Position numbers and translations under genes: made by a program. From NCBI GenBank assembly GCA_934561335.1, contig CAKTGD010000002.1:1-30499 (forward strand): 30,499 bases of DNA. Direction: 5' to 3'. Every line of letters starts with the position of its first letter. Positions within the stretch are counted from its first letter, which is position 1. The stretch is from an uncultured Oscillospiraceae bacterium. GTDB taxonomy: Bacteria > Bacillota_A > Clostridia > Oscillospirales > Oscillospiraceae. Under the pieces are notes generated by a model. The model searched no databases, was not told the DNA's origin, and was given only the letters and a program-made list of their open reading frames with translations. This document shows, in pieces, positions 15,854 through 22,796 of the stretch.

Positions 15854-15994
15854 CTGTGCAGGCGGCTGCATATTTCAGCCAAAGCGGGCAACACTGTGAC
15901 CTGAGGGCACAAGAAGCACGGCGGGCTGAAACATTTTCGCCCTGCCGCGCGTTTATAGGGTATACACACCAACATCACGCACGAGGAACCGCAT

Positions 15995-16984
15995 ATGGCA
16001 GAATTGATCGTCAATACAGAGGCTGTGCTGCACAACTACCGGCACTACGCCGAAAATGGACAGGTGATCCCTGTTCTGAAAAGCAACGCCTACGCACTGG
16101 GGGCAATGCAGCTGCAAGCACTGCTGAAAGAGCAGGGTGCGGCGTTGTTTGCCTGCGCCACAGCAGACGAGGCATTGGAGCTGGCCGGAACGCAGGAGCG
16201 CATACTGCTGCTCAGCTGTGTGCATGACACGGCGCTGCTGCGCAAGCTGCTGCAATACCACATCATCATAAGCGTAGAAAGTCTGCCGCAGGCGCAGGCT
16301 GTCAGTGCGCTGCAAATGGACGCCCACATCCATCTGGCGGTTGACAGCGGCTTCGGGCGCTTTGGCTTTCTGCCGGAGCAGCTGGACGAAATGAAGCAGG
16401 TCTTTTCCCTGAAGGATGTGCATGTGGAGGGTATTTTCTCCCACTTTCGCAGCCGCGCTGCCGCGCCGGAGCAATTTGCCCGCTTCAGTCAGGTTCTGCT
16501 GGGGCTGTCTGATTACCCGGTGGGGCTGCGGCATATTGCCGCCACCCATACGGCGGACATCGCCCAATATCGGCTGGACGCGGTACGGATCGGTTCGGGG
16601 CTGACGGGCTGCGGCTGTCCCGAGCTGGTGCCTGCCGCCGTCATGCAGGCGCGGATCTGCGCGGTACGGCAGTTGAAAAAAGGGGATCGGATCGGCTATG
16701 GCAGCACCCTGCTGCGGCGGGATTCCGCCGTGGCTGTGATTGATGCAGGCACCGCCGACGGCGCTTTTACCTATCGCAACCGGGGCCTGCGGGCCTTTTG
16801 GCAGCAGCGCCACCCCTATGTGCTGCTGGGGGACACCCGGGTGCCGGTGCTGTGCCCGCCGGGGCTGACGCACACCATGATCGATGTGACCGGTTTAAAC
16901 TGCCACACAGGCGATATTGTAACCGTCCCGCACGATCTGGTGCTGACCGACAGCCGTGTGCCGCGGCGCTATACGGCACAATAA
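15995..16984 (+). CDS. Alanine racemase family PLP protein
   Basis: A 329-residue fold type III PLP protein. The PLP lysine is in PVLKSNAYALG (Lys29), where most alanine racemases have VVKADAYGHG. The barrel motifs HLAVDSGFGRFGF near 112-124 and FSHF near 149, and the phosphate-site stretch VRIGSGLTG near 201, follow the family order. The catalytic Tyr lies in IGYGSTLL near 234, and TMIDVTGLNCHTGD near 294 matches the usual MDxT(M)VD region. It is shorter than standard Alr (about 370 residues) and several motifs are altered, so the substrate may not be alanine; serine or another amino acid is possible. GAGGA lies 7 bases before the ATG. It stands alone between two hairpins. Confidence 0.8.
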   Translation: MAELIVNTEAVLHNYRHYAENGQVIPVLKSNAYALGAMQLQALLKEQGAALFACATADEALELAGTQERILLLSCVHDTALLRKLLQYHIIISVESLPQAQAVSALQMDAHIHLAVDSGFGRFGFLPEQLDEMKQVFSLKDVHVEGIFSHFRSRAAAPEQFARFSQVLLGLSDYPVGLRHIAATHTADIAQYRLDAVRIGSGLTGCGCPELVPAAVMQARICAVRQLKKGDRIGYGSTLLRRDSAVAVIDAGTADGAFTYRNRGLRAFWQQRHPYVLLGDTRVPVLCPPGLTHTMIDVTGLNCHTGDIVTVPHDLVLTDSRVPRRYTAQ

Positions 16985-16991
16985 TAAGCAA

Positions 16992-17028
16992 AGCAGCGCG
17001 GCGGACAATGAATGTCCGCCGCGCTGCT
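16992..17028. terminator. Terminator between convergent genes
   Basis: AGCAGCGCGGCGGACA (16992-17007) pairs perfectly over 16 bases with 17013-17028, with loop ATGAA. On the minus strand it is followed by TTTGCTTATTATT, so it best serves the membrane protein gene that ends at 17035. It also lies just past the racemase-like gene. Confidence 0.8.
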
Positions 17029-17034
17029 CCTCTG

Positions 17035-17502
17035 TCAGATAAACCAGTAAAACTCCTCATTCAGGATCACCACGGCCGCCGTCAGGCATATGGCCGCGCC
17101 GATAAAGAAGAAGCCTCCGCTCAGAATCGGTCTGGCGGGCCTGTTCTCCGAAATCAGATTCGGATCGGTCGGGTCATAATAGCCGGTGACCTGCCGCCCT
17201 ATCCCCTTGCCGCTGCCGAAATCCTGCCGGCTGAAATAGGTATAGGTCTTACCCGCCACCGTGTATTCATAGGTGGGCAGATAGACCACATACCGCATCA
17301 GCTTGTCTGTGCCGTCATCCTGCGTTTCCCAGCGCTCCATCTCCGATTTTTCCAGATGCGTAACCGTCATCGGTGTGGTAGCGGTATACCGCTTCAGATC
17401 GTCCGCATAGCTCTGATAGGCGCTGCGGCGGCTCCTGATCCCCAGCCAGACCAATAGAAGCGTGGCAAAAAGCATCCCCACTGCCCAAGCAATGTCTCCC
17501 AT
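17035..17502 (-). CDS. DUF3592-like two-helix membrane protein
   Basis: A 155-residue protein with an N-terminal membrane helix (residues about 4-22) and a second at about 128-148. Between them is a soluble domain with YVVYLPTYEYTVAGKTYTYFS and VTGYYDPTDPNLI. That arrangement, with the YDP-type loop close to the second helix, is typical of DUF3592 proteins, which have no established role. I chose the start at 17502 because GGAGGAG lies about 6 bases before it; a longer frame starting at 17565 has no site. It is probably monocistronic, with a terminator immediately after it. Confidence 0.75.
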   Translation of the reverse strand: MGDIAWAVGMLFATLLLVWLGIRSRRSAYQSYADDLKRYTATTPMTVTHLEKSEMERWETQDDGTDKLMRYVVYLPTYEYTVAGKTYTYFSRQDFGSGKGIGRQVTGYYDPTDPNLISENRPARPILSGGFFFIGAAICLTAAVVILNEEFYWFI

Positions 17503-17615
17503 TGTCTCTCCTCCTGCCAAATTAAAATCACGAGATTTATTCACAGTGTACCGTAAAATGTGCAAACGGTCAACGATTACTTTTTCTTCGTTATGTCAAA
17601 CGTCCTCCCAACAAA

Positions 17616-17654
17616 AAACACTGCCGCAGTGTCAAAGGCACTGCGGCAGTGTTT
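17616..17654 (-). terminator. Terminator of the lipoprotein gene
   Basis: AAACACTGCCGCAGTG (17616-17631) pairs over all 16 bases with 17639-17654. On the minus strand the stem runs into six T residues, 9 bases beyond the stop codon. Confidence 0.88.
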
Positions 17655-17662
17655 GCTGCACA

Positions 17663-18310
17663 TTATTTCTCCTCTGCGGCAATGGGCGCAAAGAAATCCA
17701 TCATCTCCGCCGTGTGATCCTCCACATAGCTGGTAAACGTCACCACGCACACATAGTCGTGTTCCTGCATGCAGACCTGCACGCAATAAACCGGCGCGTT
17801 TCCATCATAGGTGGCAGTCATGCGGATCCCCTCATACTGCTGCCCCATAAAGGTGACGGTATCATGCGCCGCCTCTACATCACTCATACCGGCAATGGCC
17901 TCATAGGTGCTCTTTACCTGTGCTGCACCGGTCTCGGCAAAGGCGGCCATATCCACCGCTGCACCTTTCGTCTCTACCTTGGTCAGCATGACATTCACCG
18001 TTTGCAGACCATCCTCCGTCATCAGGTACATATCCTGTACCTGCTCACCGTTCTCCAGAAGAGACTGCATCTCCTTCACCAGCGCCTGGTCGGTTATGGC
18101 ATCTGCGGCCACGCCGTTCAGTTCGGCAATCTCCTCATCGCTTAAGTACATATACTCTGACGGCGCCGTGCATGTCAGGCCGAGGAATGCGCTTGTATAG
18201 GTCTGCCCCTCCACTGTGCCGCGTTCAAACTTTTTTTCGCCTATACTGCAAGCGGTCAAATTCAGTGCCAGCAGCAGCGCCAGCAATACTGCGGGATACT
18301 TTACTCGCAT
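17663..18310 (-). CDS. Predicted lipoprotein of unknown function
   Basis: A 215-residue secreted lipoprotein. The signal peptide is MRVKYPAVLLALLLALN followed by a lipobox LTAC at about residue 20. The mature part has an N-terminal YTSAFLGLTCTAPSEYMYLSDE segment and a C-terminal beta-rich part, QQYEGIRMTATYDG and CVVTFTSYVED. This recalls small clostridial lipoproteins that assess user-like peptides or surface ligands, but I do not recognise a named family. The start at 18310 is supported by AAAGGAG about 10 bases upstream and by the signal peptide; a longer in-frame reading to 18547 has neither. It has its own promoter and terminator. Confidence 0.75.
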   Translation of the reverse strand: MRVKYPAVLLALLLALNLTACSIGEKKFERGTVEGQTYTSAFLGLTCTAPSEYMYLSDEEIAELNGVAADAITDQALVKEMQSLLENGEQVQDMYLMTEDGLQTVNVMLTKVETKGAAVDMAAFAETGAAQVKSTYEAIAGMSDVEAAHDTVTFMGQQYEGIRMTATYDGNAPVYCVQVCMQEHDYVCVVTFTSYVEDHTAEMMDFFAPIAAEEK

Positions 18311-18347
18311 CACATTTTTGCTCCTTTCCTGTAGATAATACTCAGAA

Positions 18348-18376
18348 ATTATAATGCAAATCGGCCAATTCGTCAA
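18348..18376 (-). promoter_or_regulatory. Promoter of the lipoprotein gene
   Basis: On the minus strand, TTGACG (18371-18376) and a perfect TATAAT (18348-18353) are 17 bases apart and about 38 bases upstream of the start codon. Confidence 0.8.
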
Positions 18377-18621
18377 TACACCATTCTTTTCCGGCTGTAC
18401 CCCAGACCCCTCCCGCAGCCCAACGCCGCCCGCCTCACTCTTACATACAGGAAGAGCATCGCCGGCATGACCGGCCAGCAGATGCATCACGAATCGCCGC
18501 ACAGGATCACTTATCTTCACATCGATGCGCAAAGTATATAGAGCCAATAACCGAGAATCGCTACTAGTGGGTTTTCAGCTCCTGGTTTTTTCATAATATC
18601 GCCAAGTTTATGGCCATTTAC

Positions 18622-18650
18622 TTGACTTTATGTTGGGAAAATCATATAAT
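18622..18650 (+). promoter_or_regulatory. Promoter of the first GntR gene
   Basis: TTGACT (18622-18627) and TATAAT (18645-18650) are spaced by 17 bases, about 45 bases before the GTG start codon. Confidence 0.8.
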
Positions 18651-18694
18651 ATATAAACATTAATCGGCAGAAAAATATCAGGAGGTACAATCCG

Positions 18695-19396
18695 GTGACC
18701 CAATTTGAAAACCTGAAGGATACGATGCTGATCCGCGACCGTGTATATGACGCGCTGCGCCGTGAGATCCTCTCAGGCGGTTTCGCCCCCGGTGAAACTC
18801 TGAATATTCTGGGACTGTCCAAGCAGATGGGGGTAAGCTGCGCGCCGGTTCGAGAAGCGCTGAACATGCTGAACAAGGACGGCCTTGTGGAGCTGATGCC
18901 CTATAAAAAAGCCAGCGTAGCCATAGGAACCGACGCCGACTATAAGGCCGCCTTCGACCTGCGGTTGATGCTGGAGCCCTATGCGCTGCTGCAATCCATT
19001 GACATGATTCCCGGCGACCAGATCCGCGCCATGGAGCAGATGCTGCAAGAGGACTGTCAGCGGGTGGAGAATATTTCAGACTTCTATGCCAGCGACAATG
19101 CCTTTCACCAGATGCTCTATCACTATACCAACTCCAAGCTGCTGACCTCCACGCTGGATAACATCCGCACTTACACCATGCGCTACTATGCCCGGCGCTT
19201 CGATATGGTGGTGGAGGCCAAGCGCAAACACTATATGGATAACACCTACGACCAGATCCGCACGATCCGCGATGTATTCCGCGAGCACAACGAAATCTTA
19301 CAGGCGGTGAAGCAGCGTGACGGTCATCGTGCCTCAGAGCTGCTGCGTGAACACATCAGCCTGAACTCCACCTATGTGGGCGAACGCAACGGCTGA
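18695..19396 (+). CDS. GntR family transcriptional regulator, FCD domain (first)
   Basis: A 233-residue repressor or activator with an N-terminal winged helix of the GntR type: VYDALRREILSGGFAPGETL at about residues 15-34, then LSKQMGVSCAPVREALNMLNKDGLVE. The C-terminal all-helical FCD domain (about residues 85-225) normally binds a small carboxylic acid, often with a metal. Acidic and His residues suited to that are present, such as ASDNAFHQMLYHY and FREHNEIL. Translation starts at GTG, 8 bases after AGGAGG. It converges on a second GntR gene across a shared terminator and lies near the aspartate/carbamoyl-phosphate genes, so it is a candidate controller of them. Ligand unknown. Confidence 0.88.
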   Translation: MTQFENLKDTMLIRDRVYDALRREILSGGFAPGETLNILGLSKQMGVSCAPVREALNMLNKDGLVELMPYKKASVAIGTDADYKAAFDLRLMLEPYALLQSIDMIPGDQIRAMEQMLQEDCQRVENISDFYASDNAFHQMLYHYTNSKLLTSTLDNIRTYTMRYYARRFDMVVEAKRKHYMDNTYDQIRTIRDVFREHNEILQAVKQRDGHRASELLREHISLNSTYVGERNG

Positions 19397-19463
19397 GCAC
19401 CTTTCCTCCTCGTCATACATAACAACCGAAATTCGGCGCAAAACCATGTCATGGAACCAACAC

Positions 19464-19508
19464 GAACATAAAAAGCAGGCGGCCTAAGGCCGCCTGCTTT
19501 TTATGTTC
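19464..19508. terminator. Shared bidirectional terminator of the two GntR genes
   Basis: A 21-bp perfect stem (19464-19484 with 19488-19508) closes on a TAA loop. The run AAAAA in the left arm and TTTTT in the right arm supply the U tract in either direction. It lies between convergent genes that end at 19396 and 19531. Confidence 0.92.
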
Positions 19509-19530
19509 ATTCCATTTACGCTGTGTCAGC

Positions 19531-20166
19531 TTATAGCCCCATCTGCAAAAGCACATCAGAGGTATTGCGCTTACCCTCCTCCAAATGCTCATTCAACAGC
19601 TCTGCTGCGCCGCTGCAATCTCCCAGCAGCAGCTTATCCAGAATCTTAAGGTGTCCGGCGTTGTTCAGCTCCATCCTCTGTCCGATCCGCCCGGTGAAAA
19701 TACGCACACGCTGGTTCTGACAATACAGGTAATCGGACCAATCGTGAATATAGCTATTCGGACAATAGTCAATAATCAACCGGTGCAGGCTGTCGTCCAA
19801 GCCGCTGCGCTCCAGCATACTCATCTCGGGGCTGTAATTCATCAGGCGCATACGGCAGTGCTCCAGTTCTTCCACCGGGATCCGGTTGCCCCACAGGCGC
19901 ACCACCTGCGGCTCCAGCATTAGGCGCACCTGATAAATCTCGTTGATCTCCCGCAGTGTCAATTCGCTGACCATTACACCTTTTTTGGGGACAATGCGCA
20001 CCAGACGCTCCTGCTCCAGCTTGTTGAGCGCCTCACGGATCGGCGTGCGGCTGACGCCCACCTCTTCCATCAGCTGCGCCTCATTGAGGAATTCGCCGGG
20101 TGTGTAGCGACAGGTAATAATATTATCCTTTATGATGTCATACGCCCTGCTTTTCAAATTGCCCAC
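19531..20166 (-). CDS. GntR family transcriptional regulator, FCD domain (second)
   Basis: A 211-residue GntR protein. The winged helix covers about residues 5-70, with AYDIIKDNIITCRYTPGEFL, then LMEEVGVSRTPIREALNKLEQERLV and the wing IVPKKGVMVSEL. The FCD effector domain follows, with NEIYQVRLMLEPQV at its start. Only about one third of the residues appear shared with the first GntR protein beyond the DNA-binding core, so they are not recent duplicates. The start is GTG, preceded by AAGGAG about 10 bases upstream. The palindrome TTGTATACAA, about 120 bases upstream, is a likely operator and suggests autoregulation. Confidence 0.85.
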   Translation of the reverse strand: MGNLKSRAYDIIKDNIITCRYTPGEFLNEAQLMEEVGVSRTPIREALNKLEQERLVRIVPKKGVMVSELTLREINEIYQVRLMLEPQVVRLWGNRIPVEELEHCRMRLMNYSPEMSMLERSGLDDSLHRLIIDYCPNSYIHDWSDYLYCQNQRVRIFTGRIGQRMELNNAGHLKILDKLLLGDCSGAAELLNEHLEEGKRNTSDVLLQMGL

Positions 20167-20287
20167 GAAAAACAGCTCCTTATCCCCCGTATGTACTCTG
20201 TTCCACTGCGCCGGTCATCTTGGTATCGTATTCATGGATAAACAAGGTCAAAGCCCCTCTACCCTCGTCTCCGCTGCGGCAACCATG

Positions 20288-20297
20288 TTGTATACAA
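20288..20297. promoter_or_regulatory. Candidate GntR operator TTGTATACAA
   Basis: A perfect 10-bp palindrome upstream of the second GntR gene. FCD-type GntR proteins commonly bind short palindromes with this kind of TGTATACA core. I found no second copy near the other genes of the island, so autoregulation is the simplest reading. Confidence 0.5.
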
Positions 20298-20352
20298 GAT
20301 GCGTACCATAAAAGCTATCATAGCACGCTTATAGGTCTTTTACAAGTGGTCT

Positions 20353-20390
20353 GCTGATTTTTCCCAAAGAAAAATCAGCCTTTTTCTCTT
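20353..20390 (+). terminator. Plus-strand terminator in the gap behind pyrB
   Basis: GCTGATTTTTC (20353-20363) pairs with GAAAAATCAGC (20369-20379), loop CCAAA, followed by CTTTTTCTCTT. The T tract is on the plus strand only, yet both flanking genes are on the minus strand. It may end an unseen plus-strand transcript or antisense RNA. Confidence 0.65.
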
Positions 20391-20449
20391 AACGGCAACT
20401 TTATATAACAATTGTACCGCATCAATCTTATAGCCTTTTTTACATTCCG

Positions 20450-20479
20450 TCTTGCTATATAAAAAACAATATAGCAAGA
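20450..20479. repeat. Inverted repeat
   Basis: TCTTGCTATAT (20450-20460) and ATATAGCAAGA (20469-20479) form an 11-bp stem around AAAAAACA. Neither strand has a T tract after it. It could be an operator or part of the pyrB 3' end. Confidence 0.5.
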
Positions 20480-20500
20480 TAGAATTGTTTCTGACACGGC

Positions 20501-20535
20501 GAAACGGGCCGCATGATACACATGCAGCCCGTTTC
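20501..20535 (-). terminator. Hairpin behind pyrB
   Basis: GAAACGGGC (20501-20509) pairs with GCCCGTTTC (20527-20535), and after one mismatch GCATG pairs with CATGC around ATACA. It is 50 bases beyond the pyrB stop on the minus strand. There is no clear T tract, so it may stabilise the 3' end rather than terminate alone. Confidence 0.5.
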
Positions 20536-20584
20536 CCCGGAAGAGGAAGAAAGCGGTGTTTTGGTACAAAGGCAGAGCTTAAAT

Positions 20585-21523
20585 TTAGATGCGGCCGGTA
20601 ATCAGGCCCAGCAGCGCCATACGCAGATACATGCCGTTGTGTGCCTGGCGGAAGTAGGCGGCACCGGGATAAGAATCAACCTCTGTGGCGATCTCATCAA
20701 CGCGAGGCAGCGGATGCATGATAACAATATCCTTCTTGGCGCACTTCAGCAGCTCGTTATTAACGATGTAGCTGCCCTTGACGCGGTTGTAAGACGCCTC
20801 ATCGGGGAAGCGCTCACGCTGAACGCGGGTAACATACACGAAGTCAGACTGCGCCAGAGCGGCCTTGACATCGGTGGTCTCCACAATATCAGCACCCTTG
20901 GCGCGCAGATCGGCCGTGATCTCGGCGGGCATCTTCAGTTCCTCGGGCGTGGCGAAGATCATCTTGTTGCCAAACTGCTGCATAAAGTAGCCCAGGCTGT
21001 GAACGGTACGGCCATACTTCAGGTCGCCCAGGAAAGTGATGGTCTGGCCGCCCAGATGGCCGGCTTCCTTGCGCATGGTATAGATATCCAGCAGCGCCTG
21101 TGTGGGGTGCTGGCGGGAACCGTCACCGCCGTTGATCAGAGGATGCACAGCGATATCGGCAGCTTCCTGAGCGGCGCCGGCGATGGGAGTACGCATCACA
21201 ATGGCATCAACATAACCGTCAACGGTTCTGATGGTGTCCTGCCAGGTCTCACCCTTAGCCTGAGAAGAAACGCTGGCGTTACCCAGATCGATGCAGCTGG
21301 CGCCCACGCGGTTGATGGCGGCCTGGAAGCTCAGGCGGGTACGGGTGCTGGGCTCGAAGAACAGTGTGGCAACGGTCATACCAGCCAGATCCTTGATGAC
21401 CTCGCCGCTTTTAACGCGCTTTTCATAGATCATTGCGGTATCCATGATGTGGCACAGCTCCTGATTGTTGAAATCATATGCGTTGATAATGTCACGGCCT
21501 GCAAAATGCACATTGGGTTCCAT
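20585..21523 (-). CDS. pyrB: Aspartate carbamoyltransferase, catalytic subunit
   Basis: A 312-residue transcarbamylase that interconverts carbamoyl phosphate plus L-aspartate and N-carbamoyl-L-aspartate plus phosphate. Carbamoyl-phosphate site residues are FFEPSTRTR (55-63), the 80s-loop Lys in SSQAKGET (Lys90) and HPTQ (139-142). The aspartate site is intact: KYGRTVHSL (169-177), RVQRERF (233-239) and HPLPRVDEI (270-278). These match the residues that contact aspartate in E. coli ATCase, so ornithine, oxamate or putrescine is unlikely. The start at 21523 follows AGGAGG. No regulatory subunit gene (pyrI) and no pyrimidine synthesis gene is beside it; instead it follows a carbamate kinase gene in the same direction. 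That suggests a catabolic, reverse role, although a biosynthetic role cannot be excluded. Confidence 0.9.
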   Translation of the reverse strand: MEPNVHFAGRDIINAYDFNNQELCHIMDTAMIYEKRVKSGEVIKDLAGMTVATLFFEPSTRTRLSFQAAINRVGASCIDLGNASVSSQAKGETWQDTIRTVDGYVDAIVMRTPIAGAAQEAADIAVHPLINGGDGSRQHPTQALLDIYTMRKEAGHLGGQTITFLGDLKYGRTVHSLGYFMQQFGNKMIFATPEELKMPAEITADLRAKGADIVETTDVKAALAQSDFVYVTRVQRERFPDEASYNRVKGSYIVNNELLKCAKKDIVIMHPLPRVDEIATEVDSYPGAAYFRQAHNGMYLRMALLGLITGRI

Positions 21524-21590
21524 AATTTTTCCTCCTATATCTTTAAACAATGTTCTTCTTTTTGCTGTTTTTACGAGGATTCTTCACCAT

Positions 21591-22523
21591 TCAGGCGATA
21601 ACCGTACCGTCCTTGCCAGCCAGCGCGTCCTTGGCCTTTGCCAGAGAGGTAATCAGCGACTTGCGGCCGGGCTTGCTCTCCACGAACTTGACAGCGGCCT
21701 CAACCTTGGGCAGCATGGAGCCTTTGGCAAACTGGCCCTGTGCGATGTACTCCTTAGCCTCGGCCACGGATATCTTATCCAAGCCCTTCTGGTCAGGCTT
21801 GTTGAAGTTGATGGCAACCTGATCCACAGCGGTCAGGATCACCAGCATGTCGGCGTCCAGCAGCTCAGCCAGCAGCTCACTGCCGAAGTCCTTATCGATC
21901 ACGGCGGGGGTTCCGGAAACCTTGCCGTCCGCACTGCGAATCACAGGCACACCGCCGCCGCCGACTGCCACAACCACATGGCCGGCGTCAACCAGTGTCT
22001 TGATGGATGCCTTCTCCACGATGTCAAAGGGCTTGGGAGAGGGAACAACCTGACGGTAACCGCGGCCGGCATCCTCCACCATGGTATAGCCCTTTTCAGC
22101 GGCGATACGATCGGCGGTCTCCTTATCATAGAAAGCCCCCACAGGCTTGGTAGGATTCTGGAAGGCAGGGTCATCGGCGGAAACGACGGTCTGGGTCACG
22201 ATGGTGGCCACAGGCTTGTTCATGCCGCGGCTGGTCAGCTCGTTGCCGATAGCCTGCTGCAGGTGGTAGCCGATATAGCCTTCGGACATGGCGCCGCACT
22301 CAGGGAACGGCATGTCCGCCTTGATGGCCTTGGCCTCGGCAGCGGTGGACAGGCCCAGATTGATCATGCCCACCTGAGGGCCATTGCCGTGGGCGACGAC
22401 GACTTCATTGCCGGCGGCGATAAGATCCACGATAGACTTGGCGGTTTCGGTGACAAGGTGCAGCTGTTCAGCGGCGGTATTGCCCAGCGCGTTGCCGCCG
22501 AGAGCGATAACGAGTTTTTCCAT
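21591..22523 (-). CDS. arcC: Carbamate kinase
   Basis: A 310-residue amino acid kinase family enzyme that uses carbamoyl phosphate and ADP to make ATP and carbamate, which falls apart to ammonia and CO2. Signatures are ALGGNAL near residue 7, AHGNGPQVG near 44, AVGGGGVPV near 206, VIDKDFGSELLAELL near 228, and the KGSMLPKVEAA segment near 268. The length is standard. It is the first gene of a minus-strand pair with pyrB (67-bp gap) and is divergent from the cyclic amidohydrolase gene. In the arginine deiminase pathway the same kinase collects carbamoyl phosphate from citrulline; here the neighbour offers N-carbamoyl-aspartate as the source instead. GGAG stands about 9 bases before the start. 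Confidence 0.93.
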   Translation of the reverse strand: MEKLVIALGGNALGNTAAEQLHLVTETAKSIVDLIAAGNEVVVAHGNGPQVGMINLGLSTAAEAKAIKADMPFPECGAMSEGYIGYHLQQAIGNELTSRGMNKPVATIVTQTVVSADDPAFQNPTKPVGAFYDKETADRIAAEKGYTMVEDAGRGYRQVVPSPKPFDIVEKASIKTLVDAGHVVVAVGGGGVPVIRSADGKVSGTPAVIDKDFGSELLAELLDADMLVILTAVDQVAINFNKPDQKGLDKISVAEAKEYIAQGQFAKGSMLPKVEAAVKFVESKPGRKSLITSLAKAKDALAGKDGTVIA

Positions 22524-22554
22524 GATGCATACTCCTTTTGTTGTGTTCTCTCAG

Positions 22555-22583
22555 ATTATATTTTGTCTATTTTACCTAATCAA
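22555..22583 (-). promoter_or_regulatory. Promoter of arcC-pyrB
   Basis: On the minus strand, TTGATT (22578-22583) and a perfect TATAAT (22555-22560) lie 17 bases apart, about 32 bases upstream of the arcC start codon. Confidence 0.8.
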
Positions 22584-22587
22584 CTGC

Positions 22588-22646
22588 TTGACCCTCAGAT
22601 TCTTACCCTACGAATTGACATATAGATTATCTCACGCACAGGTCAA
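22588..22646. promoter_or_regulatory. Possible regulator sites between arcC and the amidohydrolase
   Basis: TTGACC (22588-22593), TTGACA (22615-22620) and the inverted form GGTCAA (22641-22646) recur within 60 bases of the divergent promoter region. They could be half-sites of a common regulator. Short AT-rich hexamers can also recur by chance. Confidence 0.3.
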
Positions 22647-22796
22647 ATTTGCAATCATCGATTTTAAATGGCTGTAATAAAATATCCGTAATAGATTTTG
22701 CGCCAAAAAGGTGCTATACTGCTATATGTAAAATTCCATCATGGGAAATTAGACAGCTTTTTTGAATAGCTTGAATAGCGGAAAGGGGTTTTCAGC

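Larger units (their letters stand above)
18311..18694. other. Intergenic region with two divergent promoters
   Basis: This 384-bp gap holds the lipoprotein promoter at one end and the GntR promoter at the other. In the middle (about 18380-18600) I see no gene, no strong hairpin and no RNA motif. Confidence 0.5.

Noticed and set aside
18380..18600. N-terminal extension of the lipoprotein to 18547
   Set aside because: The upstream part has no ribosome binding site and would bury the signal peptide and lipobox inside the protein; a promoter lies within it.
6264..18607. 12-base match ATATCGCCAAGT near 6264 and near 18596
   Set aside because: Matches of this length are expected by chance many times in a 30-kb window, and the flanks do not agree.
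20585..21523. Oxamate or ornithine carbamoyltransferase instead of ATCase
   Set aside because: The residues that bind aspartate in ATCase (RVQ at 233-235, HPLPR, and the Lys in the 80s loop) are all present.
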